Assembly: GCA_963822825.1 (NCBI GenBank)
Contig: CAWGIW010000004.1
Coordinates: 62,001-126,000 of the forward strand
Direction of reading: 5' to 3'
Length of the DNA stretch: 64,000 bases
From: JAWWPY01 sp963822825
GTDB lineage: Bacteria; Actinomycetota; Actinomycetes; Streptosporangiales; Streptosporangiaceae
Shown: positions 9,032 to 17,395 of the stretch, piece by piece
How positions within the stretch are numbered: the stretch's first letter is position 1
How the letters are laid out: each line of letters begins with the position of its first letter
Made by a program: the position numbers and the translations under genes
The notes under the pieces: generated by a model
The model's database searches: none
The model's input: only the letters and a program-made list of their open reading frames with translations
What the model was told of the DNA's origin: nothing

Positions 9032-10309
9032 TCACGACGCGGGGTGGTCCGGAAGCGTCGACTCGAAGGCCTCGAACGCCGCCAGTGACGGGCGGATCGC
9101 CGGCAGGCTGCCCGGGGGGACCGCCACGGCGTCCAGCGTCTTCAGGCCGTCACCCGAGTTGATGATGACCGTCTCCGCCCCGGGGTCGATCTCGCCCGAG
9201 GCGAGCAGGCTGCGCAGGACGCCGAGGGTGACGCCCACCGCGGTTTCCCCGAAGATGCCCTCGGTGGTGGCCAGCAGCCGCATCCCGGACACCACCTCGT
9301 CGTCGCCTACGTCGGCGACCACCCCGCCGGTGCGGCGGACCACGTCGAGCACGTAAGGTCCATCGGCGGGATTGCCGATGGCCAGCGACTTGGCGATCGT
9401 GTCCGGCCGCACCGGCTGCACCACGTCGTGCCCCTGCCGGAAGGCGGCCGCCACCGGATTGCACCCGGTGGCCTGCGCGCCGAACACCCGGTAGGAAGTG
9501 TCCTCGACCAGCCCGAGCGCGATCAGCTCGCGGAATGCTTTGTCAATCTTGACGAGCTGGGCGCCGGAGGCAACGGGGACGACGATCTGGGACGGCAGCC
9601 GCCAGCCGAGCTGCTCGGCGATCTCGTAGCCGATGGTCTTGGAGCCCTCGGCGTAGTACGGCCGCACGTTGACGTTGACGAAGGCCCAGTCCTCGCGCTC
9701 GTCGGCCAGCTCGGACGCGAGCCGGTTCACGTCGTCGTAGCTGCCCTGGATGGCCACCAGGGTGCCACCGTAGACCGCCGAGGCGACGATCTTCTGTGGC
9801 TCCAGGTTGGACGGGATGAGCACTACGGAACGGATGCCAGCGCGGGCCGCCGCCGCGGCCACCGCATTGGCCAGGTTCCCGGTGGAAGGGCAGGCCAGCA
9901 CCTTGTAGCCCATCTCCACCGCGGCCGCGAGGGCGACGGCGACGACGCGGTCCTTGAACGAGTGGGTGGGATTGGCGCGCTCATCCTTCACCCACAGGGT
10001 GCGCAGGCCGACTTCGCGGGCCAGGTGATGGGCCCGGACCAGCCGGGTCCACCCCGGCTCGGTGTTCGGCGTGGCGGCGACATCCGGGGGTACCGGCAGC
10101 AGGCTGGCGTACCGCCAGATGTTGGCCGGTCCTGCCTCGATGTCGGCCCTGGTGAGCCGCGGGAGGTCGTAGATCACCTCCAGCGGCCCAAAACACTCGG
10201 CACACGCGTGATGCGCGCCGAGTTCGGTGGTGTGCCCGCACTCGCGGCAGGCGAGGCCGCTGGCGTAACCGAACCTGGATGGGGGGGTGATGGTCGAGGA
10301 TGTGCTCAC
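9032..10309 (-). CDS. thrC: Threonine-synthase homologue, probable homocysteine synthase using a sulfur carrier
   Basis: 425 residues from the GTG at 10309. The N-terminus has a four-cysteine zinc-ribbon (CRECG then CAECFG), followed by a PLP fold-type II core with the Schiff-base lysine in NPTHSFKDRV and the phosphate cradle CPSTGNLANA. By family it would make threonine from O-phosphohomoserine. Two context facts argue for another product: a SAM-I riboswitch in the leader and an adjacent sulfur-carrier gene. These suggest replacement of the phosphate of O-phosphohomoserine by sulfur from the carrier, giving homocysteine. I recall such a route (named MetM with its carrier) being reported in Streptomyces, not verified here. 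The family call is firm; the reaction is inferred. Confidence 0.9.
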   Translation of the reverse strand: MSTSSTITPPSRFGYASGLACRECGHTTELGAHHACAECFGPLEVIYDLPRLTRADIEAGPANIWRYASLLPVPPDVAATPNTEPGWTRLVRAHHLAREVGLRTLWVKDERANPTHSFKDRVVAVALAAAVEMGYKVLACPSTGNLANAVAAAAARAGIRSVVLIPSNLEPQKIVASAVYGGTLVAIQGSYDDVNRLASELADEREDWAFVNVNVRPYYAEGSKTIGYEIAEQLGWRLPSQIVVPVASGAQLVKIDKAFRELIALGLVEDTSYRVFGAQATGCNPVAAAFRQGHDVVQPVRPDTIAKSLAIGNPADGPYVLDVVRRTGGVVADVGDDEVVSGMRLLATTEGIFGETAVGVTLGVLRSLLASGEIDPGAETVIINSGDGLKTLDAVAVPPGSLPAIRPSLAAFEAFESTLPDHPAS

Positions 10310-10327
10310 GTGGCGAGGCCTTTCTTC

Positions 10328-10462
10328 CTCATCTGTCCCTACAGCCGGAATCAGCCGCGGGCCGGACTTGGCACCTGTCACGGGAGACCTCGCGCGAGCG
10401 CATGTCACCGTGATGGTTGCCGGGGCTTCGTAGGGCCGATCCCTCCACCCCTCTGGATGAGC
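10328..10462 (-). promoter_or_regulatory. SAM-I (S-box) riboswitch
   Basis: Read on the minus strand, the leader opens with GCTCATCCAGAGGGGTGGAG, the S-box 5-prime core with its kink-turn. It continues with GGCCCTACGAAGCC and CGGCAACC, then AGGTGCCAAGTCC and TTCCGGCTGTAGGGACAGAT. Helix P1 is CTCATC (10461-10456) with GATGAG (10333-10328). The P1 3-prime arm runs directly into the purine-rich ribosome site (AGGAAGAAAGG) before the GTG at 10309, so control is probably at translation initiation, off when SAM is high. Confidence 0.93.
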
Positions 10463-10537
10463 GTTATTCAGTTGTGTTGTCCACTGTAACTGATCCGACT
10501 CTGCATCCCGCCGGCCGCTCCAGCTAGCCTCGGCTAC

Positions 10538-12196
10538 ATGGATGCGGAACCGGGCGGTGGCAGGATCCTGATCGCCTCGAACCGGGGGCCGGTTTCGTTC
10601 ACACAGGGGGACGACGGAAACCTTACCCGGCACCGGGGCGCCGGCGGCCTGGTCTCCGGGCTCTCCAGCGTCGCAGGTCAGGCGGATGTGCTCTGGGTAT
10701 GCGCTGCGCTCAGCGACGCCGACCGAGCCGCGGCCAGGGCCGCTCCGGAAGGCTACATCGACGCGGGCCCCATCAGCGGGGAGGATGGCGACAGCGGCGC
10801 GATCGACGGCAGCACGCGCGTCCGCATGCTCGACATCCCAGCCACCATGTTTCACCGCGCGTACAACAGCGTGGCCAACTCCACGCTCTGGTTCGTCCAG
10901 CACATGCTCTACGACACGCCGAACCGGCCGAACTTCGGTCTCGCGTTCCGCCGGGAATGGGAGTCCTTCCGCGGTTACAACGCCACGTTCGCGGCGGCGC
11001 TGGCGGAGGGGGCGGGCCAGCCGGATGACGGGGGCGGGTGGGGCAGGAGCAGGAGCAGGGGTGCCGGGGTGCGGGCGATGGTGCAGGACTACCACCTCAC
11101 GCTGGTTCCGCGGATGCTGGCCGATCTGCGCTCCGACATCAGGATCGCGCATTTTTCGCACACCCCGTGGGCGCCTCCCGACTACTTCCGGCTGCTGCCG
11201 GACAGCGTGGGCCGGGAGGTCCTGGAAGGCATCCTGGGCGCCGACCACGCCGGGTTTCTCGCCCGGCGCTGGGCCGACGCGTTCCTCGACTGCTGCCGGG
11301 AGTTCCTCGGCGCGGACGTGGACCCGGTGGCCGGGACCGTCACCCACCGCGGCCACCTCACCAGCGTTGGCGTGCACGCCCTGGGCGTGGACGCCAACGG
11401 CCTGCGCCAGCGCGCCGCCGCCGCCGATGTGCAGGCTCAGGTCGCGGCCCTGACCGCGACCTGCGGGGATCACAAAGTGATCGTCCGGGTGGACCGCACC
11501 GAGCTGTCCAAGAACATCGTCCGGGGCCTGCTCGCCTACCGTGAGCTGCTGATCACCTGCCCCGAGTGGCGCGGCCGCGTGACGCACATCGCGCTCGCCT
11601 ACCCGTCCCGGCACGACCTGCCCGAATACCGCGAGTACACGGCCAGTGTGCAGCGGCTCGCCCGAGAGATCGAGGACGAGTTCGGCACCGATGACTGGGA
11701 CCCGCTGCTGCTGGCGGTCAACGACAACTACCCACGTTCGCTCGCTGCGTACCGGCTCGCCGACGTGCTGCTGGTCAACCCGATCCGGGACGGCATGAAC
11801 CTCGTCGCCAAGGAAGGTCCCATCCTGTCCGAACGAGACTGCGTGCTGGTCCTGTCCACCGAGGCGGGCGCCGCATCGGAACTTGGCGCCCACGCGCTGC
11901 TGGTCAACCCGTTCGACGTATCAGCCACCGCGCGGGCCCTGCACGAGGCGCTCACCATGCCCGATACCGAACGAGCAGCCCGCGGTACGGCCCTGGCCAA
12001 GGCTGGGTCGGCGCTGCCGCCCACGGCGTGGTTCCAGGCCCAGCTCGACGGCCTGGACCAGACGCCGTCGCCGCGGGGCGGCCCGCCGCCTGACGGCAGG
12101 GTTCACGACGGCCAATCGCCCGACCGGAGACCGCCTGGCCGGGGGGGCGGCGGCTGGCGGGCCATCCGGGCGCGGGGGGGCCGCTGGCGGCCCTAG
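10538..12196 (+). CDS. otsA: Trehalose-6-phosphate synthase
   Basis: 552 residues, GT20 family. Seen are ILIASNRGPVSF at the N-terminus, MVQDYHLTLVPRML, the acceptor-site IRIAHFSHTPWAPPDYF, and the C-terminal donor-binding stretch NPIRDGMNLVAKEG followed by STEAGAASELG. It joins UDP- (or GDP-) glucose to glucose-6-phosphate. About 50 residues after the family end are Pro/Gly/Arg-rich and probably disordered. The partner phosphatase gene is convergent and shares the last four bases (CTAG) with it. Start chosen at the ATG 17 residues before the family motif SNRGP. Confidence 0.93.
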   Translation: MDAEPGGGRILIASNRGPVSFTQGDDGNLTRHRGAGGLVSGLSSVAGQADVLWVCAALSDADRAAARAAPEGYIDAGPISGEDGDSGAIDGSTRVRMLDIPATMFHRAYNSVANSTLWFVQHMLYDTPNRPNFGLAFRREWESFRGYNATFAAALAEGAGQPDDGGGWGRSRSRGAGVRAMVQDYHLTLVPRMLADLRSDIRIAHFSHTPWAPPDYFRLLPDSVGREVLEGILGADHAGFLARRWADAFLDCCREFLGADVDPVAGTVTHRGHLTSVGVHALGVDANGLRQRAAAADVQAQVAALTATCGDHKVIVRVDRTELSKNIVRGLLAYRELLITCPEWRGRVTHIALAYPSRHDLPEYREYTASVQRLAREIEDEFGTDDWDPLLLAVNDNYPRSLAAYRLADVLLVNPIRDGMNLVAKEGPILSERDCVLVLSTEAGAASELGAHALLVNPFDVSATARALHEALTMPDTERAARGTALAKAGSALPPTAWFQAQLDGLDQTPSPRGGPPPDGRVHDGQSPDRRPPGRGGGGWRAIRARGGRWRP

Positions 12197-13091
12197 GGTG
12201 TTGTCCCGTTGACCGCGTCGGCCAGCCCGTCGAGCAGGGCGACGATTCCGTCCGGGCCGTCCACCACGAGATCCGCGGAGTCGAGGAGCTCAGCGGCGGT
12301 CTCCGCCGAGCCGCTGCACACGGTCAGGCCCGGGAGACCGGAAGCGCGCCGCGCGCGCACGGCGCGGAAGGCGGCCAGATCACCGAGGTCGTCACCGCCG
12401 AACGTGATTGACCCTGGAGATCGTTCGGTAACGAGGGTGTTGAGGGCGGTGCCTTTGTCCGTGCCAGGTGGCCGCAGTTCGATCACCAGCCGGCCCGGTT
12501 CCACGGTGAGGCCGGTCCGCTCGGCCAGCGCGTTAAGCGGGCCGCGCAGCATCTCGAGCACGCCCTGGGGGTCCGCGGCGCGACGGGTGTGCACGGCCAC
12601 CGCGATCCCCTTGTCCTCCGTCCAGGTACCCGGGGGGGCGCGGCGCCGGCCAGGACGGCAGGCAGTTCGTTGCGGGCGGCCTCGACCCCGGGCGGGGGCG
12701 CCGGCGAGGCCAGGGCGCCGTCCTGCCAGCGTTCCCAGCCATAGTGGCCGAGCACGATCAGGCCAGGGACACCGGCCAAGCCGCCGAGTTCCACGGCGAC
12801 GGCCGCGGGGCGGCCGGTGATCACCGCCAGCGTGCCGACGGCCGCGGTGAGCCTGCTCAGCGCGGCCGCGGCGGCCGGGTGCGCGTGCGCCGCGGCGGGG
12901 TCGGCCACGATCGGGGACAGCGTGCCATCGAAATCCAGCGCGATCAGAGCCCGGGCCGGTTCACGGAGCAGGGCGGCCAGGCCCGCCCGGCCCTCTGGCG
13001 TGCGTGGCCGGGGCAGCGTACGGGTGCCGGCCGCCCCGGTGCTGGTCATATCCGAGCCGGTCGGCTGGGTCCGGTCCTCCGGAGCGGGCAT
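12193..13091 (-). CDS. otsB: Trehalose-phosphatase, split by a frameshift
   Basis: HAD-superfamily phosphatase. The N-terminal part (frame from the ATG at 13091) has the nucleophile motif ALDFDGTLSPI and the phrase LIVLGHYGWERW. The C-terminal part lies in another frame and has ITFGGDDLGDLAAF. The frames join cleanly if one C is added to the C/G run at 12632-12638, restoring A-P-P-P-G-T-W-T-E-D-K-G, the expected OtsB sequence. It removes phosphate from trehalose-6-phosphate made by OtsA. A homopolymer sequencing error is the simplest explanation; a true null allele is the alternative. The start overlaps the DUF3263 stop as TGATG. Confidence 0.85.
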
Positions 13092-13348
13092 CAGGGACTG
13101 TCGCCCCGCTCGGCGCGGGCCGAGCGCAGCCGGTGCCGCTTGGCGCGCTGCCTGCGGAGCCGGGTAACGAGCGCGGGGTCGAAGACGAGCGCCTCCGGGC
13201 GGTCGATGAGCTCGTTCAGCAGCTGGTAGTACCGCGTTGCGGTCATCCCGAGCGCGTCCAGGATCTCCTGCTCCTTGGCCCCGGGCGAGCGCCACCAGTT
13301 CCGCTCGAAGGCGAGGACGTGCTTCTCCTGATCGGACAGCGCCGCCAT
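13091..13348 (-). CDS. DUF3263 family protein
   Basis: 85 residues if started at the ATG at 13348 (MAALSDQEKHVLAFERNWW). An alternative GTG at 13483 would overlap the divergent SAM hydrolase gene. The conserved body includes AKEQEILDALGM and TRYYQLLNELIDRPEAL, ending in a basic arginine-rich tail. This small family occurs through Actinobacteria and resembles a helix-turn-helix protein; its function is unknown to me. It is translationally coupled to otsB (TGATG), so the pair probably forms one transcript. Confidence 0.82.
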   Translation of the reverse strand: MAALSDQEKHVLAFERNWWRSPGAKEQEILDALGMTATRYYQLLNELIDRPEALVFDPALVTRLRRQRAKRHRLRSARAERGDSP

Positions 13349-13475
13349 CTCGCCTCCCAGCCGCCCGGTACTGGCCGCGCCGGGGCCATGGTCGGGGCGC
13401 GGCGCGGGTGGCGGCGAACCACCATCGTAGGCACGGTCTGTACGGAACGGCGCCGACGTCGTACGCTCACCCTTC

Positions 13476-14294
13476 GTGGCCACTTATGACTGCCTGACTT
13501 TTCTAACCGACTATGGCGTTGAGGACGGGTTCGTGGCGGCCTGCCACGGGGTCGCCGCCCGCATTTCGCCAGGTGTCCGGCTGATCGACATTACGCATCT
13601 CGTACCGCCAGGTGATGTCCGCCGCGGCGCCGCCGTGCTGGCTCAGACGCTCCCCTATCTTCCACCAGCCGTGCATGTCGCGGTGGTGGATCCGGGGGTT
13701 GGTACCGCACGCCGTGGTGTCGCCGTGGCGGCCGGGGACTGCATCCTGATCGGCCCGGACAACGGGCTGCTGTCCTGGGCAGTGGCCGCGCAGGGCGGGG
13801 CGAGCAGCGCGTACCAGCTGACCAACGGCGAGATGTGGCTGCACCCAGTCTCGCCCACGTTCCACGGCCGGGACATTTTCACGCCAGTCGCCGCGCATCT
13901 GGCGGCGGGCGCCGACCTCGCCTCGGCGGGATCAGAGATCGATGTAACGGACCTGGTGACGCTGCCCGCACCGACCAGCCGGGTACATGACGGCGAGGCC
14001 GAGGGCGAGGTGATGTCGGTGGATCGGTTCGGCAACGTGCAACTGTCCATCGCCGCCTCCGACGCCGACCGGCTGGGCATCGGTTTCGGGTCGCCGCTTG
14101 TGGTGCGCTGTGGACGCCGCCAGCTAACCGTCCCCTATCTGGAGACGTTCGCCGCGGTGGCGCCCGGGGAGATCGTGGCGTTCACCGACAGCGCGGGGCT
14201 CATCTCGCTGGCCGTCAACGCGGGTGATGCGGCACAGCAGCTCGGCCTGCCTCCCGGCGCGCACGTACGGCTGTCCATGGCGCCACCTTCGTGA
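13476..14294 (+). CDS. SAM hydroxide adenosyltransferase (SAM hydrolase, DUF62)
   Basis: 272 residues. The family signatures are FLTDYGVEDGFVAACHG, VVDPGVGTARRG, IGPDNGLLS and FHGRDIFTPVAAHL. The group related to fluorinase and chlorinase but using water cleaves S-adenosylmethionine to adenosine and methionine. The Asp of VEDG and the Arg-Asp of GRDIF are present as in hydrolases. Start is GTG at 13476. It is divergent from the DUF3263-otsB pair. Its presence about 3 kb from the SAM riboswitch locus may be chance. Confidence 0.88.
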   Translation: MATYDCLTFLTDYGVEDGFVAACHGVAARISPGVRLIDITHLVPPGDVRRGAAVLAQTLPYLPPAVHVAVVDPGVGTARRGVAVAAGDCILIGPDNGLLSWAVAAQGGASSAYQLTNGEMWLHPVSPTFHGRDIFTPVAAHLAAGADLASAGSEIDVTDLVTLPAPTSRVHDGEAEGEVMSVDRFGNVQLSIAASDADRLGIGFGSPLVVRCGRRQLTVPYLETFAAVAPGEIVAFTDSAGLISLAVNAGDAAQQLGLPPGAHVRLSMAPPS

Positions 14295-14405
14295 GCACTC
14301 CAGCCTCTTGGGCACGTCCTCGACCCAGCCGCCACGCTCTGGGCACCTAAACCATTCCGAACGTGGCAGAATGCCTGGGTGGTTCACCACGGAAAGGTGG
14401 ACGTC

Positions 14406-16622
14406 GTGGCGAGGAGGCTCCCCCGGCGTGCGCCCGCAGCGCTGGCTGCCGGGCTGGCCGTGGCGTGCGTCGCGCTCACGGCGGCGCCGGCCGTTGCCGA
14501 CCAGCCCCGCCATGAGGAATGGTGGCTCAGCGCGCTGCACGTGACGACGGCATGGGAATCCAGCAAGGGTTCTGGTGTCACGGTTGCCGTGCTTGATACC
14601 GGTGTCGATTCAACGCAGCCTGACCTGGCCGGCTCGGTGGTCACCGGACCGGACTTCAGCGGGTCCGGGCGGCAGGCAGGTGCCCCATTCTGGGGTATCG
14701 ATGGCACGGCGGTCGCGAGCCTGATCGCGGGCCACGGGCACGGCACCCAGGATGGTGACGGCATTACCGGGGTCGCTCCGGAGGCCAAGATCCTCTCCGT
14801 CCGGGTCACCCTGGAGGGCAACGATCCGGATCTGGCCAACGCGGGCATTGTTTCCGGCCTGCCGGGTTCCATCGCCAACGGCATCCGCTACGCCGTCAAT
14901 CATGGCGCCCAGGTCATCGACCTGCCACTGGACCCGGCGGTGCTGGCGATCGGCACCCCGAAAGGCAACGCGGGCGGCGCCGCCACCTCGGGCGGCCGTC
15001 CCCCGGGTGGCAGCCGGACCGAACGCGCGGCGGTGGCCTATGCGCTGAGCAAGAACGTGGTCCTGGTAGCGCCCGCGGGTGACGGAGGAGCAGGGACCGA
15101 TCTCATCAACTACCCGGCGGCGTACCCCGGAGTGATCTCGGTGGGCGCCTTCAACCAGAGCTTCACCAAGGCCCCGTTCACCAGCCACCGGCCCTATGTC
15201 ACGGTCACCGCGGCCGGGGATGGCGTCGAGGCGGCGACGCCGTCCGGGTATTCAATGCTGCACAGCACCAGCGCGGCGAGCGCCGTGGTGGCCGGCATCG
15301 CCGCACTGATCAGGGCGCAGTTCCCCACGCTGAGCCCCGCCCAGGTGACGAGCGCGCTCACCCAGAGCACCTCCTTCCGGCGGCCCGGCGGCCAGCAGAA
15401 CGGATCGGGCTTCGGCACCGTCGACGCCCAGGCCGCCCTGTTGCAGGCGGCCCGGATCAACGCGACCGTCCCCGCCCGCTCAGGGTCGGGGGGCGCCGTC
15501 GTGGCTCCGACGTCCCCGCCCGTCCATGTGCATAGCGCGGGCATCTGGGGAACGCTGCGGTACGCCGCCTTCGGCCTGGCCGTCCTCCTGGTGCTGGGCC
15601 TGCTCGGATTCGTCTTCAACGGCCGCGTCCGGCGGCGGCGCGTTCGGGCCGCCCGGCTCGCACCGCTGCGGGATGTGCGGCGGACCGCCGTCCGCGCCCA
15701 GCCGAATTTCTCGGCCGTGCCCCCGGTCGCCGGACCCCAGTTCGGGACGGCTCAGTTCGGCGGGAACGCGTTCGCGGACGCCAAGTTCGGTCAGGCCAAG
15801 TTCGAGGAGTCCCAGTACGGGCAGAGCCCGTTCCCCGGAGATCAGTACGCGGAAACTCCGTTCCCCGGAGACCAGTACACCGAGACCCCGTTCCCCGGGG
15901 ATCCAGGGGCCGAGGCGCCGTTCCCGGGAGATCCGGTGGCCGAGGCGCCGTTCCCTGGGGGGCCGCTGGCGCAGACTCCGTTCCCGGAGGATCCAGCGGC
16001 TCCGGCGCCGTTCCCGGAGGACTCGTTGGGGGATACGCCGTTCCCCGGCACCCAGGTGTCCGGGACCGGCCCGTTCCCCGCGATCCAGCCTGGAGGCCCC
16101 CCCGACCGCACCGCGGGCAGCCCGCCCCGCGCCATCGCTCCAACTCCCAGGTCGCACGTGGTGCGCTCGCCACGGATATCGGGCCATCCGCCCTGGGATC
16201 CAGCCCAGAAGCCGGACGGGGAACTCCCGTGGGCCGTCGGCCCCCCGGTCAAGGCGGTCGGACGATCGGCCGCGGCGCGCCGGGTGATCCCCACCGGTGC
16301 CCAGCCCTGGGGCCCGGCTGCCCACAGTGACCGGTCGCCGGATGACCCGGATCTGGGTGGGGCCGACCTGGACAGCCCGGGATCGGAAAGCATGTTCCCG
16401 GACAACGTGGAACTAGGCAGCCGGGTACCAGGCAGCATGCCGTTGCCCGCCCCGGACTCCGGCCACGGCGGGTCAGCCGAGGACGCCGACGATGACGCTG
16501 AGGAAGGCAGCAGGCTCTACGTGTGGAACCCGGCCGATACGACGAAGCCCTACGCACGGCCTCACGAGGAGAGTCCGGCCGGAAACCGCCGCCGGGACCG
16601 GAATAGCCCCGGACCGGAATAG
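14406..16622 (+). CDS. Mycosin-like S8 protein with missing catalytic residues
   Basis: About 738 residues from the GTG at 14406, chosen for a GGAAAGG site 8 bases upstream; a GTG at 14379 is also open. It has a signal peptide ending near PAVADQ, a subtilisin-type domain (about 55-310), a membrane segment (about 385-405) and a long cytosolic tail. The Asp (VAVLDTGVDS, D64) and Ser (HSTSAAS, S289) of the triad are present. The His position reads GIDGTAVAS (D99) and the oxyanion Asn reads APAGDGG (D226), so hydrolysis is doubtful. The tail carries about eight 10-residue repeats around xxPFPGDxxx. Mycosins support type VII secretion; no ESX genes are adjacent. Confidence 0.85.
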   Translation: MARRLPRRAPAALAAGLAVACVALTAAPAVADQPRHEEWWLSALHVTTAWESSKGSGVTVAVLDTGVDSTQPDLAGSVVTGPDFSGSGRQAGAPFWGIDGTAVASLIAGHGHGTQDGDGITGVAPEAKILSVRVTLEGNDPDLANAGIVSGLPGSIANGIRYAVNHGAQVIDLPLDPAVLAIGTPKGNAGGAATSGGRPPGGSRTERAAVAYALSKNVVLVAPAGDGGAGTDLINYPAAYPGVISVGAFNQSFTKAPFTSHRPYVTVTAAGDGVEAATPSGYSMLHSTSAASAVVAGIAALIRAQFPTLSPAQVTSALTQSTSFRRPGGQQNGSGFGTVDAQAALLQAARINATVPARSGSGGAVVAPTSPPVHVHSAGIWGTLRYAAFGLAVLLVLGLLGFVFNGRVRRRRVRAARLAPLRDVRRTAVRAQPNFSAVPPVAGPQFGTAQFGGNAFADAKFGQAKFEESQYGQSPFPGDQYAETPFPGDQYTETPFPGDPGAEAPFPGDPVAEAPFPGGPLAQTPFPEDPAAPAPFPEDSLGDTPFPGTQVSGTGPFPAIQPGGPPDRTAGSPPRAIAPTPRSHVVRSPRISGHPPWDPAQKPDGELPWAVGPPVKAVGRSAAARRVIPTGAQPWGPAAHSDRSPDDPDLGGADLDSPGSESMFPDNVELGSRVPGSMPLPAPDSGHGGSAEDADDDAEEGSRLYVWNPADTTKPYARPHEESPAGNRRRDRNSPGPE

Positions 16623-16655
16623 CCCGGACCGGAATAGCCCCGGACCGGAATAGCC
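16595..16655. repeat. Tandem 14-16 bp repeat across a stop codon
   Basis: Four units of GGACCGGAATAGCCCC (16, 15, 16 and 14 bp) lie in direct tandem. The TAG of the mycosin-like gene at 16620-16622 is part of unit 2, and each unit carries its own TAG triplet. Confidence 0.9.
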
Positions 16656-16670
16656 AGGGGGCCGGGCCAG

Positions 16671-17381
16671 CTAGGGCGGGCTCGAGCGCCGCGGTCCCGG
16701 CCGCTCGCCGTTCAGTTCTTCCTTGCGCACCGAGGCGTACATGGGCACGAACTCCTGGCCGGACAGCGCCTGGATCGCTTGCATGACCTGGTCGGCCACG
16801 GCGCGGCGCGCCTGAGCCCCGGCACTCTGTCCCTCATATTGACCGAAGGTCATCGGCGCGCCGATCCGGATGCGGATCCGGTGCAGCCGCAGCATCGTGT
16901 GACCAGGCGGTAGCACTCGGTCCGTGCCAAGCATGGCGACCGGGATCACGGGCAGGCCCGAGTTGAGGGCCAGCCAGCCGACCCCCGTCCGCCCGCGGTA
17001 CAGCCGCCCGTCCGGTGACCGGGTGCCTTCCGGATAGATGCCGAACAACTCGCCGTCGCGTAGCAGCCCGAGCGCCGCGTTCAGCATGTTCTGCGACGCC
17101 CGTGCCTCGGTCCGGTCCACCCTTAGTTGCTTGGTGGCGCGCATGTACACACCAGCGACCCGCTGGGCCGGCCGGGTGCCGGTGAAGTACTCCGACTTGG
17201 CCGCGAAGGTGAGCGGCCGGTCGAGAATCAGCGGGAGGAAGATCGAGTCGACGATCGACAGATGGTTGGAGGCGATGATGGCGCCGCCGGTGCGCGGGAT
17301 ATGCTCGCCGCCCTCGACCTCCGGCCGCCACAATAGATGCAGTAATGGGCCAGCCAGCGCTCGTGAGACCTGGTACTTCAC
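16671..17381 (-). CDS. 1-acyl-sn-glycerol-3-phosphate acyltransferase (PlsC-like)
   Basis: 236 residues. The acyltransferase motif I is NHLSIVD (NHxxxxD) and motif III is EGTRSPDG, with VIPVAMLGTD as motif IV. It should transfer a fatty acyl group to lysophosphatidate or a related lysolipid at the inner membrane face. The length and layout are typical of the actinobacterial PlsC-like group. It starts 15 bp beyond the end of the large membrane protein gene on the same strand, so the two are probably co-transcribed. Confidence 0.92.
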   Translation of the reverse strand: MKYQVSRALAGPLLHLLWRPEVEGGEHIPRTGGAIIASNHLSIVDSIFLPLILDRPLTFAAKSEYFTGTRPAQRVAGVYMRATKQLRVDRTEARASQNMLNAALGLLRDGELFGIYPEGTRSPDGRLYRGRTGVGWLALNSGLPVIPVAMLGTDRVLPPGHTMLRLHRIRIRIGAPMTFGQYEGQSAGAQARRAVADQVMQAIQALSGQEFVPMYASVRKEELNGERPGPRRSSPP

Positions 17382-17395
17382 CCGATCCCTCCCCG

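Noticed and set aside
10310..11893. Upstream part of a 2.9-kb minus-strand open frame that would fuse about 530 residues to the threonine-synthase homologue
   Set aside because: It is antisense to otsA, has no family resemblance, and includes the SAM riboswitch. The enzyme starts at the GTG at 10309.
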